Assembly: GCA_025056895.1 (NCBI GenBank) | Contig: JANWVJ010000011.1 | Location: 1 to 34,057, forward strand | Direction of reading: 5' to 3' | Origin: Thermoflexales bacterium | Lineage (GTDB): Bacteria > Chloroflexota > Anaerolineae > J036 > Brachytrichaceae | Length of the DNA: 34,057 nt | Shown: positions 1-8,562 of the stretch, one piece after another | Layout of the letters: the number at the start of each line of letters is the position of its first letter | How positions within the stretch are numbered: the first letter of the stretch is position 1 | Translations under genes and position numbers: made by a program | Notes under the pieces: generated by a model | What the model was told of the DNA's origin: nothing | Database searches by the model: none | Seen by the model: the letters and a program-made list of their open reading frames with translations, nothing else

Positions 1-2
1 TG

Positions 3-521
3 CCGCAGATTTGCGCCGTGATCCAAGCAGAGTCGGGCAGAAAGATCGAGCGCCGCTATGCCGGGCCGCTGCTGCTGCGGCCAAATGAGAGCGTCGCTTT
101 CTCGGTCATCTTCGAGCCTCCGATGGCCAGCGAAGCGTTCAGCGTGGAATTCGCGGCTGCCAAACCGACAGCCCTCAACCGAGACACGTTGGCCGGCATG
201 GTGTATCGCGATTTCAACATCTCTACGAGCATCACGCCGGACAAATCCCGCCGGCAAGTTGACGTGCACGGGTTGCTCGAAAACAGCGGCGCATTGCCCG
301 CTGGGGACATCTTTGTAGCCATCGGCCTGTATGACGCGCAGGGCAACCTCATCGGCGTCGCCAAAGACAAGTTCAAGACCGGCGACATTTTAGCTCCTGG
401 CGAGACGTTGACCTTCACATTGCCCAGCAGCCAGTTAACCCGCATCCCGTCGGACATCAAAATGCGGGTGTTTGCCGAAGGCCAGATCGATCGCAACCCG
501 ATTGTAGGAGGCGGCAGTTAA
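3..521 (+). CDS. FxLYD-type surface protein, C-terminal part (cut by left edge)
   Basis: The reading frame is open to the left edge, so this is the end of a longer protein. A GTG at 18 lies inside the continuous frame and is probably not the real start. The visible part looks like two beta-rich repeats. The second (roughly the last 80 residues) has a stretch VDVHGLLENSG, then IGLYDAQGNLIG, then LAPGETLTFTL. This fits the FxLYD family of extracytoplasmic beta-sandwich domains, which carry an F/G-x-L-Y-D core followed by 'L.PGE...F'. The first visible repeat ends in a similar way (LRPNESVAFSVIFEPP). Such domains sit in secreted or lipid-anchored proteins; the binding partner is unknown. The gene converges on transketolase with about 50 bases between the stops and no clear terminator hairpin there. 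The domain call is from motif memory only. Confidence 0.6.
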   Translation, partial: PQICAVIQAESGRKIERRYAGPLLLRPNESVAFSVIFEPPMASEAFSVEFAAAKPTALNRDTLAGMVYRDFNISTSITPDKSRRQVDVHGLLENSGALPAGDIFVAIGLYDAQGNLIGVAKDKFKTGDILAPGETLTFTLPSSQLTRIPSDIKMRVFAEGQIDRNPIVGGGS

Positions 522-571
522 CCCTGTGCAGGCGCTGCTCAGGCAACCTGCCGCCCATAGGTCCATCCGAA

Positions 572-2569
572 TCAGTTGGACTCGCGCAACAAGGTTTCCA
601 CTTCGGCGACGACACGCTCGGTCGTGAAACCGTAGTGTTTGAAAATGTCCTTGTAAGGAGCCGAGGCGCCAAATCGCTCGTTGGTGACAAAGCGCGCCAC
701 CGGCCCGGCATATCGTTGCCAGCCTTGCTGCACGGCTGCTTCGATGACTACCTTCGGCGCATCAACAGGCAAAATGGCTTGCTTGTAGTCGTCGTCTTGA
801 CGATCAAACAACTCCCAAGACGGCATAGACACCACGCGCGCCAAGATCCCTTTATCGGCCAAGGCTTTTGCCGCGTCCAACGCTAACGAGACTTCCGAAC
901 CACTCGCCACCAGAATGACCGCTGGCTTGTCCACATCCTGGAGGATGTATGCCCCGCGCAACAGGCCATCGCTCGGAGGAAGAATCGGCACTGCTTGGCG
1001 GGTTAAGACCAGTGCAACCGGACCGCTTTCGCGGAGGGCGGCTTTCCAGGCTACAACAGTCTCGTTGGCGTCAGCCGGCCTGATGACGACCAGGCCGGGG
1101 ATGGCGCGCAACGCTGCCAAATGCTCGACCGGCTGATGCGTTGGGCCATCTTCGCCTACACCGATGCTGTCGTGTGTGAACACGTAGATCACATGTTCTC
1201 CGCTCAAGGCAGCCAAGCGAATCGATGGGCGCATGTAATCGCTGAACACGAGGAAGGTGCCGCCATACGGGATGACGCCGCCGTGCAGGGCCATGCCATT
1301 CATAGCCGCGCCCATACCATGCTCGCGCACCCCAAAGCGGATGTAGCGTCTGCCATACGCACCCTTGGCAATCGAATCGGCCCCTTTGGGCATGGTGTTG
1401 TTAGAAGGGGTGAGATCGGCCGAGCCGCCCAACAAGGCCGGCACCTGATCAATGATCGCGTTAATCACCGTTCCACTGGCAGCGCGCGTGGCAAGAGGTT
1501 TGTCGGCCGGATTGAAAGTCGGCAGCGCCAGCTCGCAGTCAGGCGGCAGCTCGCCGTTAATGCATCGTCGCAATTCGGCAGCGCCGGCCGGATCATCGGC
1601 GGCAAAACGAGCCATCAGGTCATCCCAGGCGACTCGGGCTTGTGCCGCGCGTTCCCCGATACTGCGCCAAACTGCCAGTGCATCGGACGGAATCTCGAAG
1701 AATTGATCAGGATCGAAGCCCAGGTTGATTTTAGCGGCGCGCACTTCATCTGGGCCGGGCGCGTCACTGTGCGCTTTGCTGGTGCCCTGACGATTGGGCA
1801 TCCCGCGCCCGATCACTGTTTTGCAACAGATCAAGCTGGGCTTGTCGGTCACTGCTTGGGCAGCGCGGATGGCTGCTTCCACCGCCGGCATGTTGTGCCC
1901 GTCCACCGTTTGCACATGCCAACCATACGCCTCGAATCGCTTGGGCACATCATCGCTGTAGGCGAGCGAGGTAGGGCCATCGATGCTGATGCCGTTATCG
2001 TCATACAACCAGATCAGCTTGCCCAGCCCCAGATGACCGGCCAGCGACGCCGCTTCGTGGCTGATGCCTTCTTGTAAATCGCCATCGCTGCAAATGACGT
2101 AGGTGTAGTGGTCGATCAGCGGGTAGCCCTCGCGATTGTAACGCGCGGCCAACCAAGCTTCGGCCAGCGCCATGCCGACCGAATTGCCGCAGCCTTGGCC
2201 CAACGGGCCGGTGGTCACTTCGATGCCGGGGGTGACATGATTCTCCGGGTGACCGGGCGTTTTACTGCCCCATTGGCGGAAGCGCTTCAACTCATCCAGA
2301 GAAAGGTCATAGCCGGTCAAATGCAGAATGGCATAGGGCAACATCGAGCCATGGCCGGCAGAAATAATCAGCCGGTCACGGTTAAACCAGTTCGGCATTT
2401 TGGGGTCAAAGCGCATGAAACGCGCATACAGCACGTAAGCGACATCGGCCATGCCGAGCGGCATACCCGGATGGCCGGAATTAGCCGTTTGAACCGCGTC
2501 GAGGGTGAGCGTGCGGATTAGGTTAGCGCATTTTTGATCCAGCGCACTGTAGGAGTACGTATCTGACAT
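572..2569 (-). CDS. tkt: Transketolase
   Basis: ThDP- and Mg-dependent enzyme of the non-oxidative pentose phosphate pathway. It moves two-carbon units from ketoses (xylulose 5-phosphate) to aldoses in the cytoplasm. At 665 residues it has the family's normal length and is complete. Visible motifs are [12 protein letters not shown] near residues 31-42, GPLGQG at 121-126, and the ThDP/Mg motif SDGDLQEG at 161-168 with its partner Asn in DDNGIS near 192. The pyrimidine-domain block is [17 protein letters not shown], and a typical C-terminal domain ends in LLRESN. The ATG at 2569 is preceded by AAGGAAG eight bases upstream. About 190 bases separate it from the HAD gene, and a TATAAT at 2695-2700 suggests its own promoter. 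No other pentose phosphate gene is adjacent. Confidence 0.96.
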   Translation of the reverse strand: MSDTYSYSALDQKCANLIRTLTLDAVQTANSGHPGMPLGMADVAYVLYARFMRFDPKMPNWFNRDRLIISAGHGSMLPYAILHLTGYDLSLDELKRFRQWGSKTPGHPENHVTPGIEVTTGPLGQGCGNSVGMALAEAWLAARYNREGYPLIDHYTYVICSDGDLQEGISHEAASLAGHLGLGKLIWLYDDNGISIDGPTSLAYSDDVPKRFEAYGWHVQTVDGHNMPAVEAAIRAAQAVTDKPSLICCKTVIGRGMPNRQGTSKAHSDAPGPDEVRAAKINLGFDPDQFFEIPSDALAVWRSIGERAAQARVAWDDLMARFAADDPAGAAELRRCINGELPPDCELALPTFNPADKPLATRAASGTVINAIIDQVPALLGGSADLTPSNNTMPKGADSIAKGAYGRRYIRFGVREHGMGAAMNGMALHGGVIPYGGTFLVFSDYMRPSIRLAALSGEHVIYVFTHDSIGVGEDGPTHQPVEHLAALRAIPGLVVIRPADANETVVAWKAALRESGPVALVLTRQAVPILPPSDGLLRGAYILQDVDKPAVILVASGSEVSLALDAAKALADKGILARVVSMPSWELFDRQDDDYKQAILPVDAPKVVIEAAVQQGWQRYAGPVARFVTNERFGASAPYKDIFKHYGFTTERVVAEVETLLRESN

Positions 2570-2694
2570 GACGGTGTCTTCCTTCGCTGTATGTATAAAC
2601 GGAGCGCTTCAGGCAAACGCCCGGCGAGCAAATCTGCCGGTCGCAAGAGCAAACGAGAGCAAAACAGGCAACCAGCGACGCGCCCAAGGGCGAG

Positions 2695-2723
2695 ATTATA
2701 GCCGGCGCGCGGAAGATGGAGGA
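2695..2723 (-). promoter_or_regulatory. Candidate promoter of transketolase
   Basis: On the minus strand a perfect TATAAT lies at 2700-2695, about 125 bases before the tkt ATG. The -35 position (TCCTCC with 17-base spacing) is a poor match, so the call rests on the -10 box and on the roughly 190-base gap after the upstream gene. Confidence 0.4.
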
Positions 2724-2756
2724 CAGTCGCCGGCCAAGAGCGCCTGGCAGCATGAC

Positions 2757-3398
2757 TCACGCGACAGGGCGCATCAGGCCGGCCACAACCGTCTCCACCG
2801 CCAACACATCCGGCACGAAGAAATCGGCCTCCGGGCCGGGCGGGCAATCGACCAGGATTGTGGTTATCCCCAGCGCGCGGGCCGAGGCGGTATTAGCCGG
2901 CGTGTCCTCCACCAGGATCGACTCGGCAGCGCTGACGCCGGCCAAATCCAGCGCCAGTTGGTACGCGCGCGGGTCCGGCTTGTTGATCAAGCCCAGCGCC
3001 CGAATGTCAATCACCTGCTCAAAGCAATCCGCAATGTGCAGATGATCGAGCAGGCGATTGGCATGTTCACTGTTGGAATTGGTCAGAACGACGCGCCGCA
3101 GTGGAAGACGTAAGAGCATGGCGCGCAGTTCTGGGTCGGGCGTCACATGATCGAGTGGGATATCGTGCACATAGCGGAAGAAATCGTCCAGCTCAAAGGT
3201 ATATCCTTCTTCGAGCAATCCGCGCAGCGTGGTGCCATATCGATCGCGCCAACGCCGACGAGCAACGTTGGCCTGCTCAGGCGGCATACCGATCACACGA
3301 ATCATGTATTCGGTGATACGCGCGCCGATCATCTTCATCAGATGCGCGCTGCGCGGATACAGCGTATCGTCCAGGTCGAAGAAAATGACGCGAAACAT
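2757..3398 (-). CDS. HAD-superfamily hydrolase, pyrimidine 5'-nucleotidase-like
   Basis: Probable phosphatase of the haloacid dehalogenase superfamily. All four HAD motifs are visible: FFDLDDTLYP at the N-terminus (nucleophile and acid/base Asp), LTNSN (motif II), the Lys in INKPDP (motif III) and ILVEDTPAN (motif IV acidic pair). The DLDDTLYP opening and the 'NKPDPRAYQLAL' stretch resemble the SDT1/PhnX-like pyrimidine 5'-nucleotidase subgroup, but substrate cannot be read from sequence. An in-frame TTG at 3416 would add six residues. I prefer the ATG at 3398, because HAD motif I normally sits within a few residues of the start and MFRVIFFDLDDT is the usual opening. It follows the SDR-like gene by about 20 bases and is probably co-transcribed with it. 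Confidence 0.85.
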   Translation of the reverse strand: MFRVIFFDLDDTLYPRSAHLMKMIGARITEYMIRVIGMPPEQANVARRRWRDRYGTTLRGLLEEGYTFELDDFFRYVHDIPLDHVTPDPELRAMLLRLPLRRVVLTNSNSEHANRLLDHLHIADCFEQVIDIRALGLINKPDPRAYQLALDLAGVSAAESILVEDTPANTASARALGITTILVDCPPGPEADFFVPDVLAVETVVAGLMRPVA

Positions 3399-3417
3399 GC
3401 AGCCGGCGATGGACAAC

Positions 3418-4206
3418 CTACACGATTCGGCTCATGCCGCCATCGACCATGAGCGCAGCGCCGGTGATGTAACTGGCAGCCGGCGAGGCCAGAAACACGC
3501 AAGCTCGCCCAAATTCCAGTGGATCGGCCACACGGCCCAGCGGCACATTGGCGCCCACCTTGGCCAGCTCATCTTCAACCGTCGTGCCGTTGCGCGCCGC
3601 ATTCGCCTGCGCCAGCGACAGAATGCGATCGGTAGCCGTGTAGCCTGGACAGATTACATTAACGCGCACGTTATCCGGCCCGAACTCACGGGAGAGCGTC
3701 TTGGCCAAGCCAACCACGGCCAGCCGCAAACTATTGCTGAGCAGCAAGTTGTCCAACGTGTGTTTGACGCCGACCGAAGTGATAAACGTGATGCTGCCGC
3801 TCTTGCGCTCGCGCATCACGGCGTATGCCTCGCGCGCGGCGCGCACGGCACTCATCAAGGTCAGGTCAATTGCTGCCTGCCAGGCAGCATCGTCGAAATC
3901 GGTGAAGCGACCCGAGGGAGGTCCGCCGGCATTGACCACCAACGCATCAACGGTGCCAAATCTGGCACAGGCGGTTTGGATCAAATGAGCAATGTCTTCG
4001 GCGCGCGAGGAATCGGCTACCACAGGCAGCACGGTCGCGCCGGTGTCACGGGCGATGGAGTCAGCCGTATCGCGCAAAGCGTCTTGATGCCGCGCCGAGA
4101 TCACCACGCGCGCGCCTTCTTGGGCAAACACACGCGCCGTTGCTGCGCCTAGCCCCTTGCTTGCTGCCATCACAACAGCTACACGGTCGGTCAAGAACAA
4201 ATCCAT
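3418..4206 (-). CDS. SDR-family oxidoreductase-like protein with degenerate active site
   Basis: A 262-residue Rossmann-fold protein of the short-chain dehydrogenase/reductase family, closest in style to 3-oxoacyl-ACP reductases. Family marks are a glycine-rich turn near residues 14-20 (AASKGLG), VVNAGGP after strand 4, the FGPDNVRVNVICPGY block and a C-terminal YITGAALMVDGGMSRIV. Both hallmark sites deviate. The first Gly of TGxxxGIG is Ala. Counting 13 residues on from the catalytic Ser (in FITSVG), the YxxxK motif reads SNSLR, so Tyr is Ser and Lys is Arg. This matches what I recall of an atypical BKR-like SDR subgroup lacking the catalytic tetrad. It may bind a nucleotide without classical SDR catalysis. 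GAGG seven bases before the ATG at 4206 supports the start. Confidence 0.85.
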   Translation of the reverse strand: MDLFLTDRVAVVMAASKGLGAATARVFAQEGARVVISARHQDALRDTADSIARDTGATVLPVVADSSRAEDIAHLIQTACARFGTVDALVVNAGGPPSGRFTDFDDAAWQAAIDLTLMSAVRAAREAYAVMRERKSGSITFITSVGVKHTLDNLLLSNSLRLAVVGLAKTLSREFGPDNVRVNVICPGYTATDRILSLAQANAARNGTTVEDELAKVGANVPLGRVADPLEFGRACVFLASPAASYITGAALMVDGGMSRIV

Positions 4207-4217
4207 AGAGCATCCTC

Positions 4218-4264
4218 GTGAGTGAATGAGTGAGTGAGTGAATGAGTGAGTGGAATGAGCGAGC
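4218..4264. repeat. Degenerate TGAG/TGAA tetranucleotide repeat
   Basis: A run of 4-base units (gtgagtgaatgagtgagtga and onward) covers about 45 bases directly upstream of the SDR-like gene. On that gene's strand it reads as CTCA/CTCATT units just 5' of the ribosome binding site, so it lies in the leader or promoter. Unit variants (TGAA, a GGAA interruption) show it is an imperfect microsatellite. Confidence 0.8.
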
Positions 4265-4328
4265 TAAAGCGTGATGTTAAAGATTGACGATTGAACCCGC
4301 CGGCAATCAGACAGGTGATCGGAACCGG

Positions 4329-5312
4329 CTAGGACATGTTGGCGACGTGCCCCAACTCATCCAGCATATCGATGAATTCGTCGGTCGGCGCCAGTGTCAA
4401 GATATCTTCGTCGATCTCATAAGGGAGCACGGTGAAATAGCCGTTGCGCCACCAGTACAGGTATGGACTCAGGGAGCCAGGTCCTTCACGGTGGATGGAG
4501 ACAATCAATTCCAACATCGGTATAGCCGCCTCCATCACACCCATGTTGTGAATGTCGTGGACGATCAGCACATCGCGCCGGGGAATCGCCACCAGCGCAC
4601 CGTGCGGCAGATCGGAGGGCAGGTAGCGATCCAGAAATAGGGCGTGAGTGGCGGCGTAGAAATGATCTCCGCTGAAGACTTTAAGATGAGCGCCGCGATC
4701 GAGCGACAAAATGCCTTGGGTCAACGCGGACGACCGACGCAGATTCTCCCGCCCAAAATCCAGGGCCTCGGATACGCTCAGGCTCCATCCCTGCGTTTCA
4801 CTTTGGGACACGGTGCGAACGGTGGTAGGCAAATCGAGCACCAACGCTTCTATGGTTCCCTCTGGCCCTGGGCGATGCACGACATCGACGGCATGATTCA
4901 AAATGTCAACGGGATACAACCTTGCTCGAAGCAGATGCTTGATGTGTTCAAAATCGGAGGGGTCAATGTATAGCGCACTATCGTTGCCGCTTACTTGAAA
5001 AATGGAATCGAAATGAGCCGTGATCAGATCGCGCCACTGGTCGCGGTCGGCCTGCCGGCAGGCTTGAGCGATGTTTTGCAACCCCAGCGTGCCGTTGAAG
5101 GCAAGCGGGCCATTCTGGGTGCGGATCACTCCCTTGGTGTGATCGATGACGATGGCCATGTTGCGGTCACGAAAATAGTTCTCGACCAGCGAGACAAAGA
5201 TTCGATACCCTTGCCTGCCCAACTGATGCGCCCAATCCGGCAGCGAAAGGGCCTCGGATTCGCGTGAGCCGTTCATGTGTCCTAGTTTACTCATGTTTGC
5301 AGGGGCCGGCAT
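4329..5312 (-). CDS. Conserved-looking protein of unknown function
   Basis: I do not recognise this protein with confidence. It has no signal peptide or membrane segment and looks cytoplasmic. The C-terminal half has a strand-rich region with ALVAIPRRDVLIVHDI, then a helix (AIPMLELIVSIHREG), then LSPYLYWWRNGYFTVLPYEID. An 'IPxRDxL' strand followed by a segment near the C-terminus is vaguely like DUF1444/YtpQ proteins, but that is a weak resemblance. Three in-frame starts compete: 5312, 5294 and 5276. The last (MNGSRESEALSL) has AGGA only three bases upstream, and the first lies 20 bases after the SIS gene stop. The first is used here. Placement right behind the SIS isomerase suggests co-transcription and possibly linked function, which is inference. 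Confidence 0.6.
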   Translation of the reverse strand: MPAPANMSKLGHMNGSRESEALSLPDWAHQLGRQGYRIFVSLVENYFRDRNMAIVIDHTKGVIRTQNGPLAFNGTLGLQNIAQACRQADRDQWRDLITAHFDSIFQVSGNDSALYIDPSDFEHIKHLLRARLYPVDILNHAVDVVHRPGPEGTIEALVLDLPTTVRTVSQSETQGWSLSVSEALDFGRENLRRSSALTQGILSLDRGAHLKVFSGDHFYAATHALFLDRYLPSDLPHGALVAIPRRDVLIVHDIHNMGVMEAAIPMLELIVSIHREGPGSLSPYLYWWRNGYFTVLPYEIDEDILTLAPTDEFIDMLDELGHVANMS

Positions 5313-5331
5313 CGGGCACCCGTGCGCAACA

Positions 5332-6429
5332 TCACAGCGTGATGGTCACTTTGCTCAGACCACGCGACACATCGGGATCGTGTCCGCAGCGCACCGACCA
5401 GTGCAAGGCGAGTAACTGGCCGGCTGCGATGAACAAGAACGGACTCAAGCGGGAGTGCGCCGCACCCAACGACAAAACAGAAACGGCGCTCGTCGTGGGC
5501 AGATGAGCAGCCGCCTCAGCCGTAGCGAAAACGAGCACGTCTGCGCCGCGTCGTTGCAACAAATCGATCAAAGCCAGCGTGCTCCCGAGCGTTTCATCGT
5601 GATTGAGCAACACAATGACGGCATACCCTGGCTCGATGAGCGCCAGCGGGCCGTGCTGAAAATCGGCCGGCGAGTAAGGCTCGGCGGTGATGTAGCAGGT
5701 CTCCTTGAGCTTCAGAGCGATCTCTTGGGCCGCGCCGTAAGCGAATCCACGCCCTAACACTGCGACGCGGCTAACAGAACGCTCCACCCAGCGGCCGGCG
5801 GCTTGCACCATGCGTTCTTCGTGGTCTAGGAGTGCGCTCACCTGCGCCGGCAGGTCGGCCAACGCAGAGAGAGGCAGAAGCTTACCTGGCTTAGCCAAGC
5901 GAGCCGCCAGCATGGCATAGACCAAGCACTGCGCGGTCACGGTCTTCGTAGCGGCCAGCGCGCGCTCGAGGCCGGCCTCCAGCAAGACACTGTGCTCGGC
6001 CGTCTGCGCGAGCAGCGACCCGGCCACGTTGGTGATGCCGAGCGTGAGGGCGCCCTGCCGGCGAGCTTCAGCAAGCACACGCGATACGTCGGCTGCCGCG
6101 CCACTCTGCGAGACGCCGATCACGAGAGCGTGGTCCAGGCGCGGCGGCGTGTGATACAACGTGAACAAAGACGGCGCAGCAAGCACGGTGGGCAAGGCGG
6201 CCAGACTTTCCAACAGATACTTGCCATAGGTCGAGGCATTGTCGCTGCTGCCGCGCGCGGCCAACACGGCCAGCGCACACGATTGAGCGCGCGCAGCTAC
6301 TGCATCTAACGTCGGGCCGGCGGTCTGAAGCAAGCGTGTCAGCACAACGGGCTGTTCGAAGATCTCTCGTCGCATCAAACTGCCGGGGGCCTTGTCATCC
6401 CCGCCGGCTATGGTGTTGTTCTTGTCCAT
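5332..6429 (-). CDS. Double-SIS sugar-phosphate isomerase/deaminase (GlmS isomerase-domain type)
   Basis: A 365-residue protein corresponding to the isomerase half of glucosamine-6-phosphate synthase, without the N-terminal glutaminase domain. MRREIFEQP near residue 19 matches the GlmS isomerase opening. The first SIS domain (about 50-180) has ARGSSDNASTYGKYLLE and GVSQSGAAADV. The second (about 210-345) has LGRGFAYGAAQEIALKLKET, the sugar-phosphate His in DFQHGPLALI, and it ends GLSKVTITL. With no amide-hydrolysing domain, the likely reaction is deamination/isomerisation of glucosamine 6-phosphate (NagB-II type) or of a related sugar. Substrate is inference, and no nagA-like gene is adjacent. 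The start has a perfect GGAGG six bases before the ATG at 6429. It begins 80 bases after the preceding hydrolase gene. Confidence 0.88.
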   Translation of the reverse strand: MDKNNTIAGGDDKAPGSLMRREIFEQPVVLTRLLQTAGPTLDAVAARAQSCALAVLAARGSSDNASTYGKYLLESLAALPTVLAAPSLFTLYHTPPRLDHALVIGVSQSGAAADVSRVLAEARRQGALTLGITNVAGSLLAQTAEHSVLLEAGLERALAATKTVTAQCLVYAMLAARLAKPGKLLPLSALADLPAQVSALLDHEERMVQAAGRWVERSVSRVAVLGRGFAYGAAQEIALKLKETCYITAEPYSPADFQHGPLALIEPGYAVIVLLNHDETLGSTLALIDLLQRRGADVLVFATAEAAAHLPTTSAVSVLSLGAAHSRLSPFLFIAAGQLLALHWSVRCGHDPDVSRGLSKVTITL

Positions 6430-6508
6430 CTTGAGCCTCCGGCATGGCTGTCGTAATAATGATGTGCCTGTACGCTGTATGGCCAGTGCAAGAGAATCGG
6501 CACATCAG

Positions 6509-7366
6509 TCACCGATTCAGAAAGTCCGCGACAATCGTATTGAATTCCTCCGACCGCTCGCGTTGAGGCCAGTGGCCACACCCTTTCATCTCGCGCAGAA
6601 GCGCATGTGGGGTGCGACGGGCAGCTTCGCGCGCCCATGCCACAGGGACGAGGGCATCCTGATCGCCGTGCACAAATAAAGTTGGCGCGCGTAACTGGGC
6701 CAGACGAGTCAAGAAATTCGTGCGCAGACGGCCGAGCAGCACCTCCCGCCGTTGGAAATCCATGAACGCCTCACCGACACGTGGCTTGCTCAGCTCGGCA
6801 AACGCCTGATTTACAAGATCATTGGTGATACGAGAGGGATCAGCAAAGATGGGACGCAAACTGGCGCGCACCCATGTGCGGTTACGACGCAGAAGGACAT
6901 AAATCAGGCGGGACAGGAAGGGCATGCGCACGAAGAAATAGGACATGACATGTGCCGGCGCACGGCGCTGCAAGCCGTAGCTGGCCACTGGGATCAAACA
7001 CAGCACTTGCTCGGGATAATTCAGCCCAATATGGAGAGCGAGCGCGCCACCCATCGAAACACCGCAGAAGCCGGCCTGAGCGATTCCGATAGCGTCCAGG
7101 AAGTCCATCAGAAGTCGACCATAGGATTCAATGCTGTGCTCGAACTCGAATGGCCGGTCGCTGTCTCCATAGCCGGGTAGGTCTGGCACAAAGATACGAC
7201 GCGATCGCGCCAGTGCCGGCCAGGTTTGCGACCACGACAGAGATGCCGAGTCTAATCCACCTCCGTGCAACAAGACGAGCGGAGCGCCAGTTTCACCGGC
7301 TTGCACATAGTGCAGCCGCACGCCTCTGAGCGTGACGTAGGCATGTAATGCAAGAGTGTGACTCAT
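6509..7366 (-). CDS. Alpha/beta-fold hydrolase
   Basis: Cytoplasmic serine hydrolase of the alpha/beta superfamily, about 285 residues. The oxyanion region is LVLLHGGGLD, the nucleophile elbow is GVSMGG (Ser near 104), the acid is in HGDQDALVP and the catalytic His is in GCGHWPQRE. A middle helical lid is present. It most resembles meta-cleavage-product hydrolase or haloperoxidase-like members; the substrate is unknown. An alternative GTG start at 7381 overlaps the mrpG stop (GTGA), which would give translational coupling. The ATG at 7366 is used because MSHTLALHAYV is a more usual opening; neither has a clear ribosome binding site. It is the last gene of the long cation-transport transcript, and nothing in it suggests a role in transport. 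Confidence 0.85.
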   Translation of the reverse strand: MSHTLALHAYVTLRGVRLHYVQAGETGAPLVLLHGGGLDSASLSWSQTWPALARSRRIFVPDLPGYGDSDRPFEFEHSIESYGRLLMDFLDAIGIAQAGFCGVSMGGALALHIGLNYPEQVLCLIPVASYGLQRRAPAHVMSYFFVRMPFLSRLIYVLLRRNRTWVRASLRPIFADPSRITNDLVNQAFAELSKPRVGEAFMDFQRREVLLGRLRTNFLTRLAQLRAPTLFVHGDQDALVPVAWAREAARRTPHALLREMKGCGHWPQRERSEEFNTIVADFLNR

Positions 7367-7377
7367 CGGGCACGCGA

Positions 7378-7743
7378 TCACCGCACGGCGCGAGCAGAGT
7401 GCTGTTCATCGGTTACAAGCCGGTGCGCGGCCAAATCGTCGCGGCAAACACCCTTCATCGGCACGCCGGTACGCCAAGCCGCAGAGGCGATTGCATGCGC
7501 CACAACCGGTCCGGCCAGCAGCAGCAAGGCAATCAACAACAGTCCTCGGCTCCAGGCATAGGGCACGGCCAGGATGGCAGCGACCGTCAGTAACACGACG
7601 CCAAATGTGGACACCTTGCCGGCAGCATGTAGGCGCGCATACACATCAGGCAGGCGCAACAAGCCGATCATACCGATCATAGAGAAGACTGTGCCGACCA
7701 AAATCGCAAGCGCGGCAGCAGCGTACAAAAGTTCTTCGAGCAT
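7378..7743 (-). CDS. mrpG: Mrp antiporter subunit G (second set)
   Basis: Small membrane subunit of the Mrp/Mnh multisubunit Na+/H+ antiporter, 121 residues. It has three hydrophobic segments and the family signature RLPDVYARLHAAGKVSTFG, followed by a TAxxxGVPM-like element (SAAWRTGVPMKG). The frame can be extended upstream to 7842, but that would overlap most of the mrpF end. The ATG at 7743 gives the canonical N-terminus MLEELLYAAAALAILVG. It is the last Mrp subunit of the downstream complete set, with its stop touching the hydrolase gene. Confidence 0.92.
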   Translation of the reverse strand: MLEELLYAAAALAILVGTVFSMIGMIGLLRLPDVYARLHAAGKVSTFGVVLLTVAAILAVPYAWSRGLLLIALLLLAGPVVAHAIASAAWRTGVPMKGVCRDDLAAHRLVTDEQHSARAVR

Positions 7744-7759
7744 GCTAATTCTCCTGGCA

Positions 7760-8035
7760 CTAGAATATCTGCCGGCGGGCAATGTAGCGCGCCAGAGCAA
7801 TGGTGCTGATGAACGTGAGCGCTGCAAAACCCAGCGCCACATCGATGAATAGTTCGTTCTGACGGATCAACCCCATCAGCACAAACACGGCCAGCACCAG
7901 CGTGCCGATCACGTCGGCAGCCAGCAGGCGGTCGAGCACCGTTTCACCGCGCCAGACGCGCCAGACGGCCACCGAGATCAAACCGACATGAATGACCAGC
8001 GCAACAGCCAGGAGCACGCCGAACACTTCTTTCAT
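7760..8035 (-). CDS. mrpF: Mrp antiporter subunit F (second set)
   Basis: A 91-residue membrane protein with three hydrophobic segments. MrpF signatures are WRGETVLDRLLAADVIGTLV in the middle and FIDVALGFAALTFISTIAL near the end, with a basic C-terminus ARYIARRQIF. Its ATG overlaps the mrpE stop as ATGA, indicating translational coupling. The family also resembles cation/bile-acid transporter-like MnhF proteins, but context makes the assignment firm. Confidence 0.92.
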   Translation of the reverse strand: MKEVFGVLLAVALVIHVGLISVAVWRVWRGETVLDRLLAADVIGTLVLAVFVLMGLIRQNELFIDVALGFAALTFISTIALARYIARRQIF

Positions 8036-8514
8036 CGAAAAATGCCCTCCATCAAACGCCGGCGCGTGCGTTGGGCGGCTTCGGCGCTTTCAGCGCTGGC
8101 AACAACGTCCAGACAGTGGGTGTACAGGACGCCGTCCTCGCCGATTTCAACCACTTGCTCGCCGGGCGTGACGGTGATGGCATGGGCGTTGAGGGCGATG
8201 CCCAGCTCACTCTTCATCTCACTCTGGATGGCCAAAATGCCGGGGCGGATCGGCAACTTGGGATCAAGGACAATGCGCGCAACGCGAATGCCGTTGCGAA
8301 TAATGTCAACGGCCAGCCAGAGGGTATAGCGCGCCAGATTGAACAGCACCAGCGGCAAACGACGAATCGACAACAAATCGGGGGCTGGGCGCACGACCAA
8401 AGCGACCAGGACGCCGATGAGCAAGCCAAGCACAATGTTAGCCGGCTCGGCATTCTCGGTCAGCGCCAAAAACAACACCAGACAAATCAACACCAGGCGG
8501 AGATATGCCAACAT
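8032..8514 (-). CDS. mrpE: Mrp antiporter subunit E (only copy)
   Basis: A 160-residue MrpE/MnhE subunit. It has two N-terminal membrane segments, then the family block YTLWLAVDIIRNGIRVARIVL. This leads to the cytoplasmic domain with SELGIALNAHAITVTPGEQV and LYTHCLDV. GGAAGG lies shortly upstream of the ATG at 8514. It overlaps mrpF by four bases. This is the only mrpE in the window, since the upstream set has just 23 bases at the equivalent place. If both sets form complexes, either they share this subunit or one works without it. Confidence 0.93.
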   Translation of the reverse strand: MLAYLRLVLICLVLFLALTENAEPANIVLGLLIGVLVALVVRPAPDLLSIRRLPLVLFNLARYTLWLAVDIIRNGIRVARIVLDPKLPIRPGILAIQSEMKSELGIALNAHAITVTPGEQVVEIGEDGVLYTHCLDVVASAESAEAAQRTRRRLMEGIFR

Positions 8515-8562
8515 GTGCCTTCCTCCAACAGAATAAAAGAGCTAAATCAATGCGTTCAACGG

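Noticed and set aside
1121-2077. 318-codon plus-strand open frame
   Set aside because: Antisense to transketolase, whose motifs are certain. The translation is rich in His, Arg and Gln and shows no family pattern.
3229-4152. 307-codon plus-strand open frame
   Set aside because: Antisense to the HAD and SDR-like genes; composition typical of a shadow frame.
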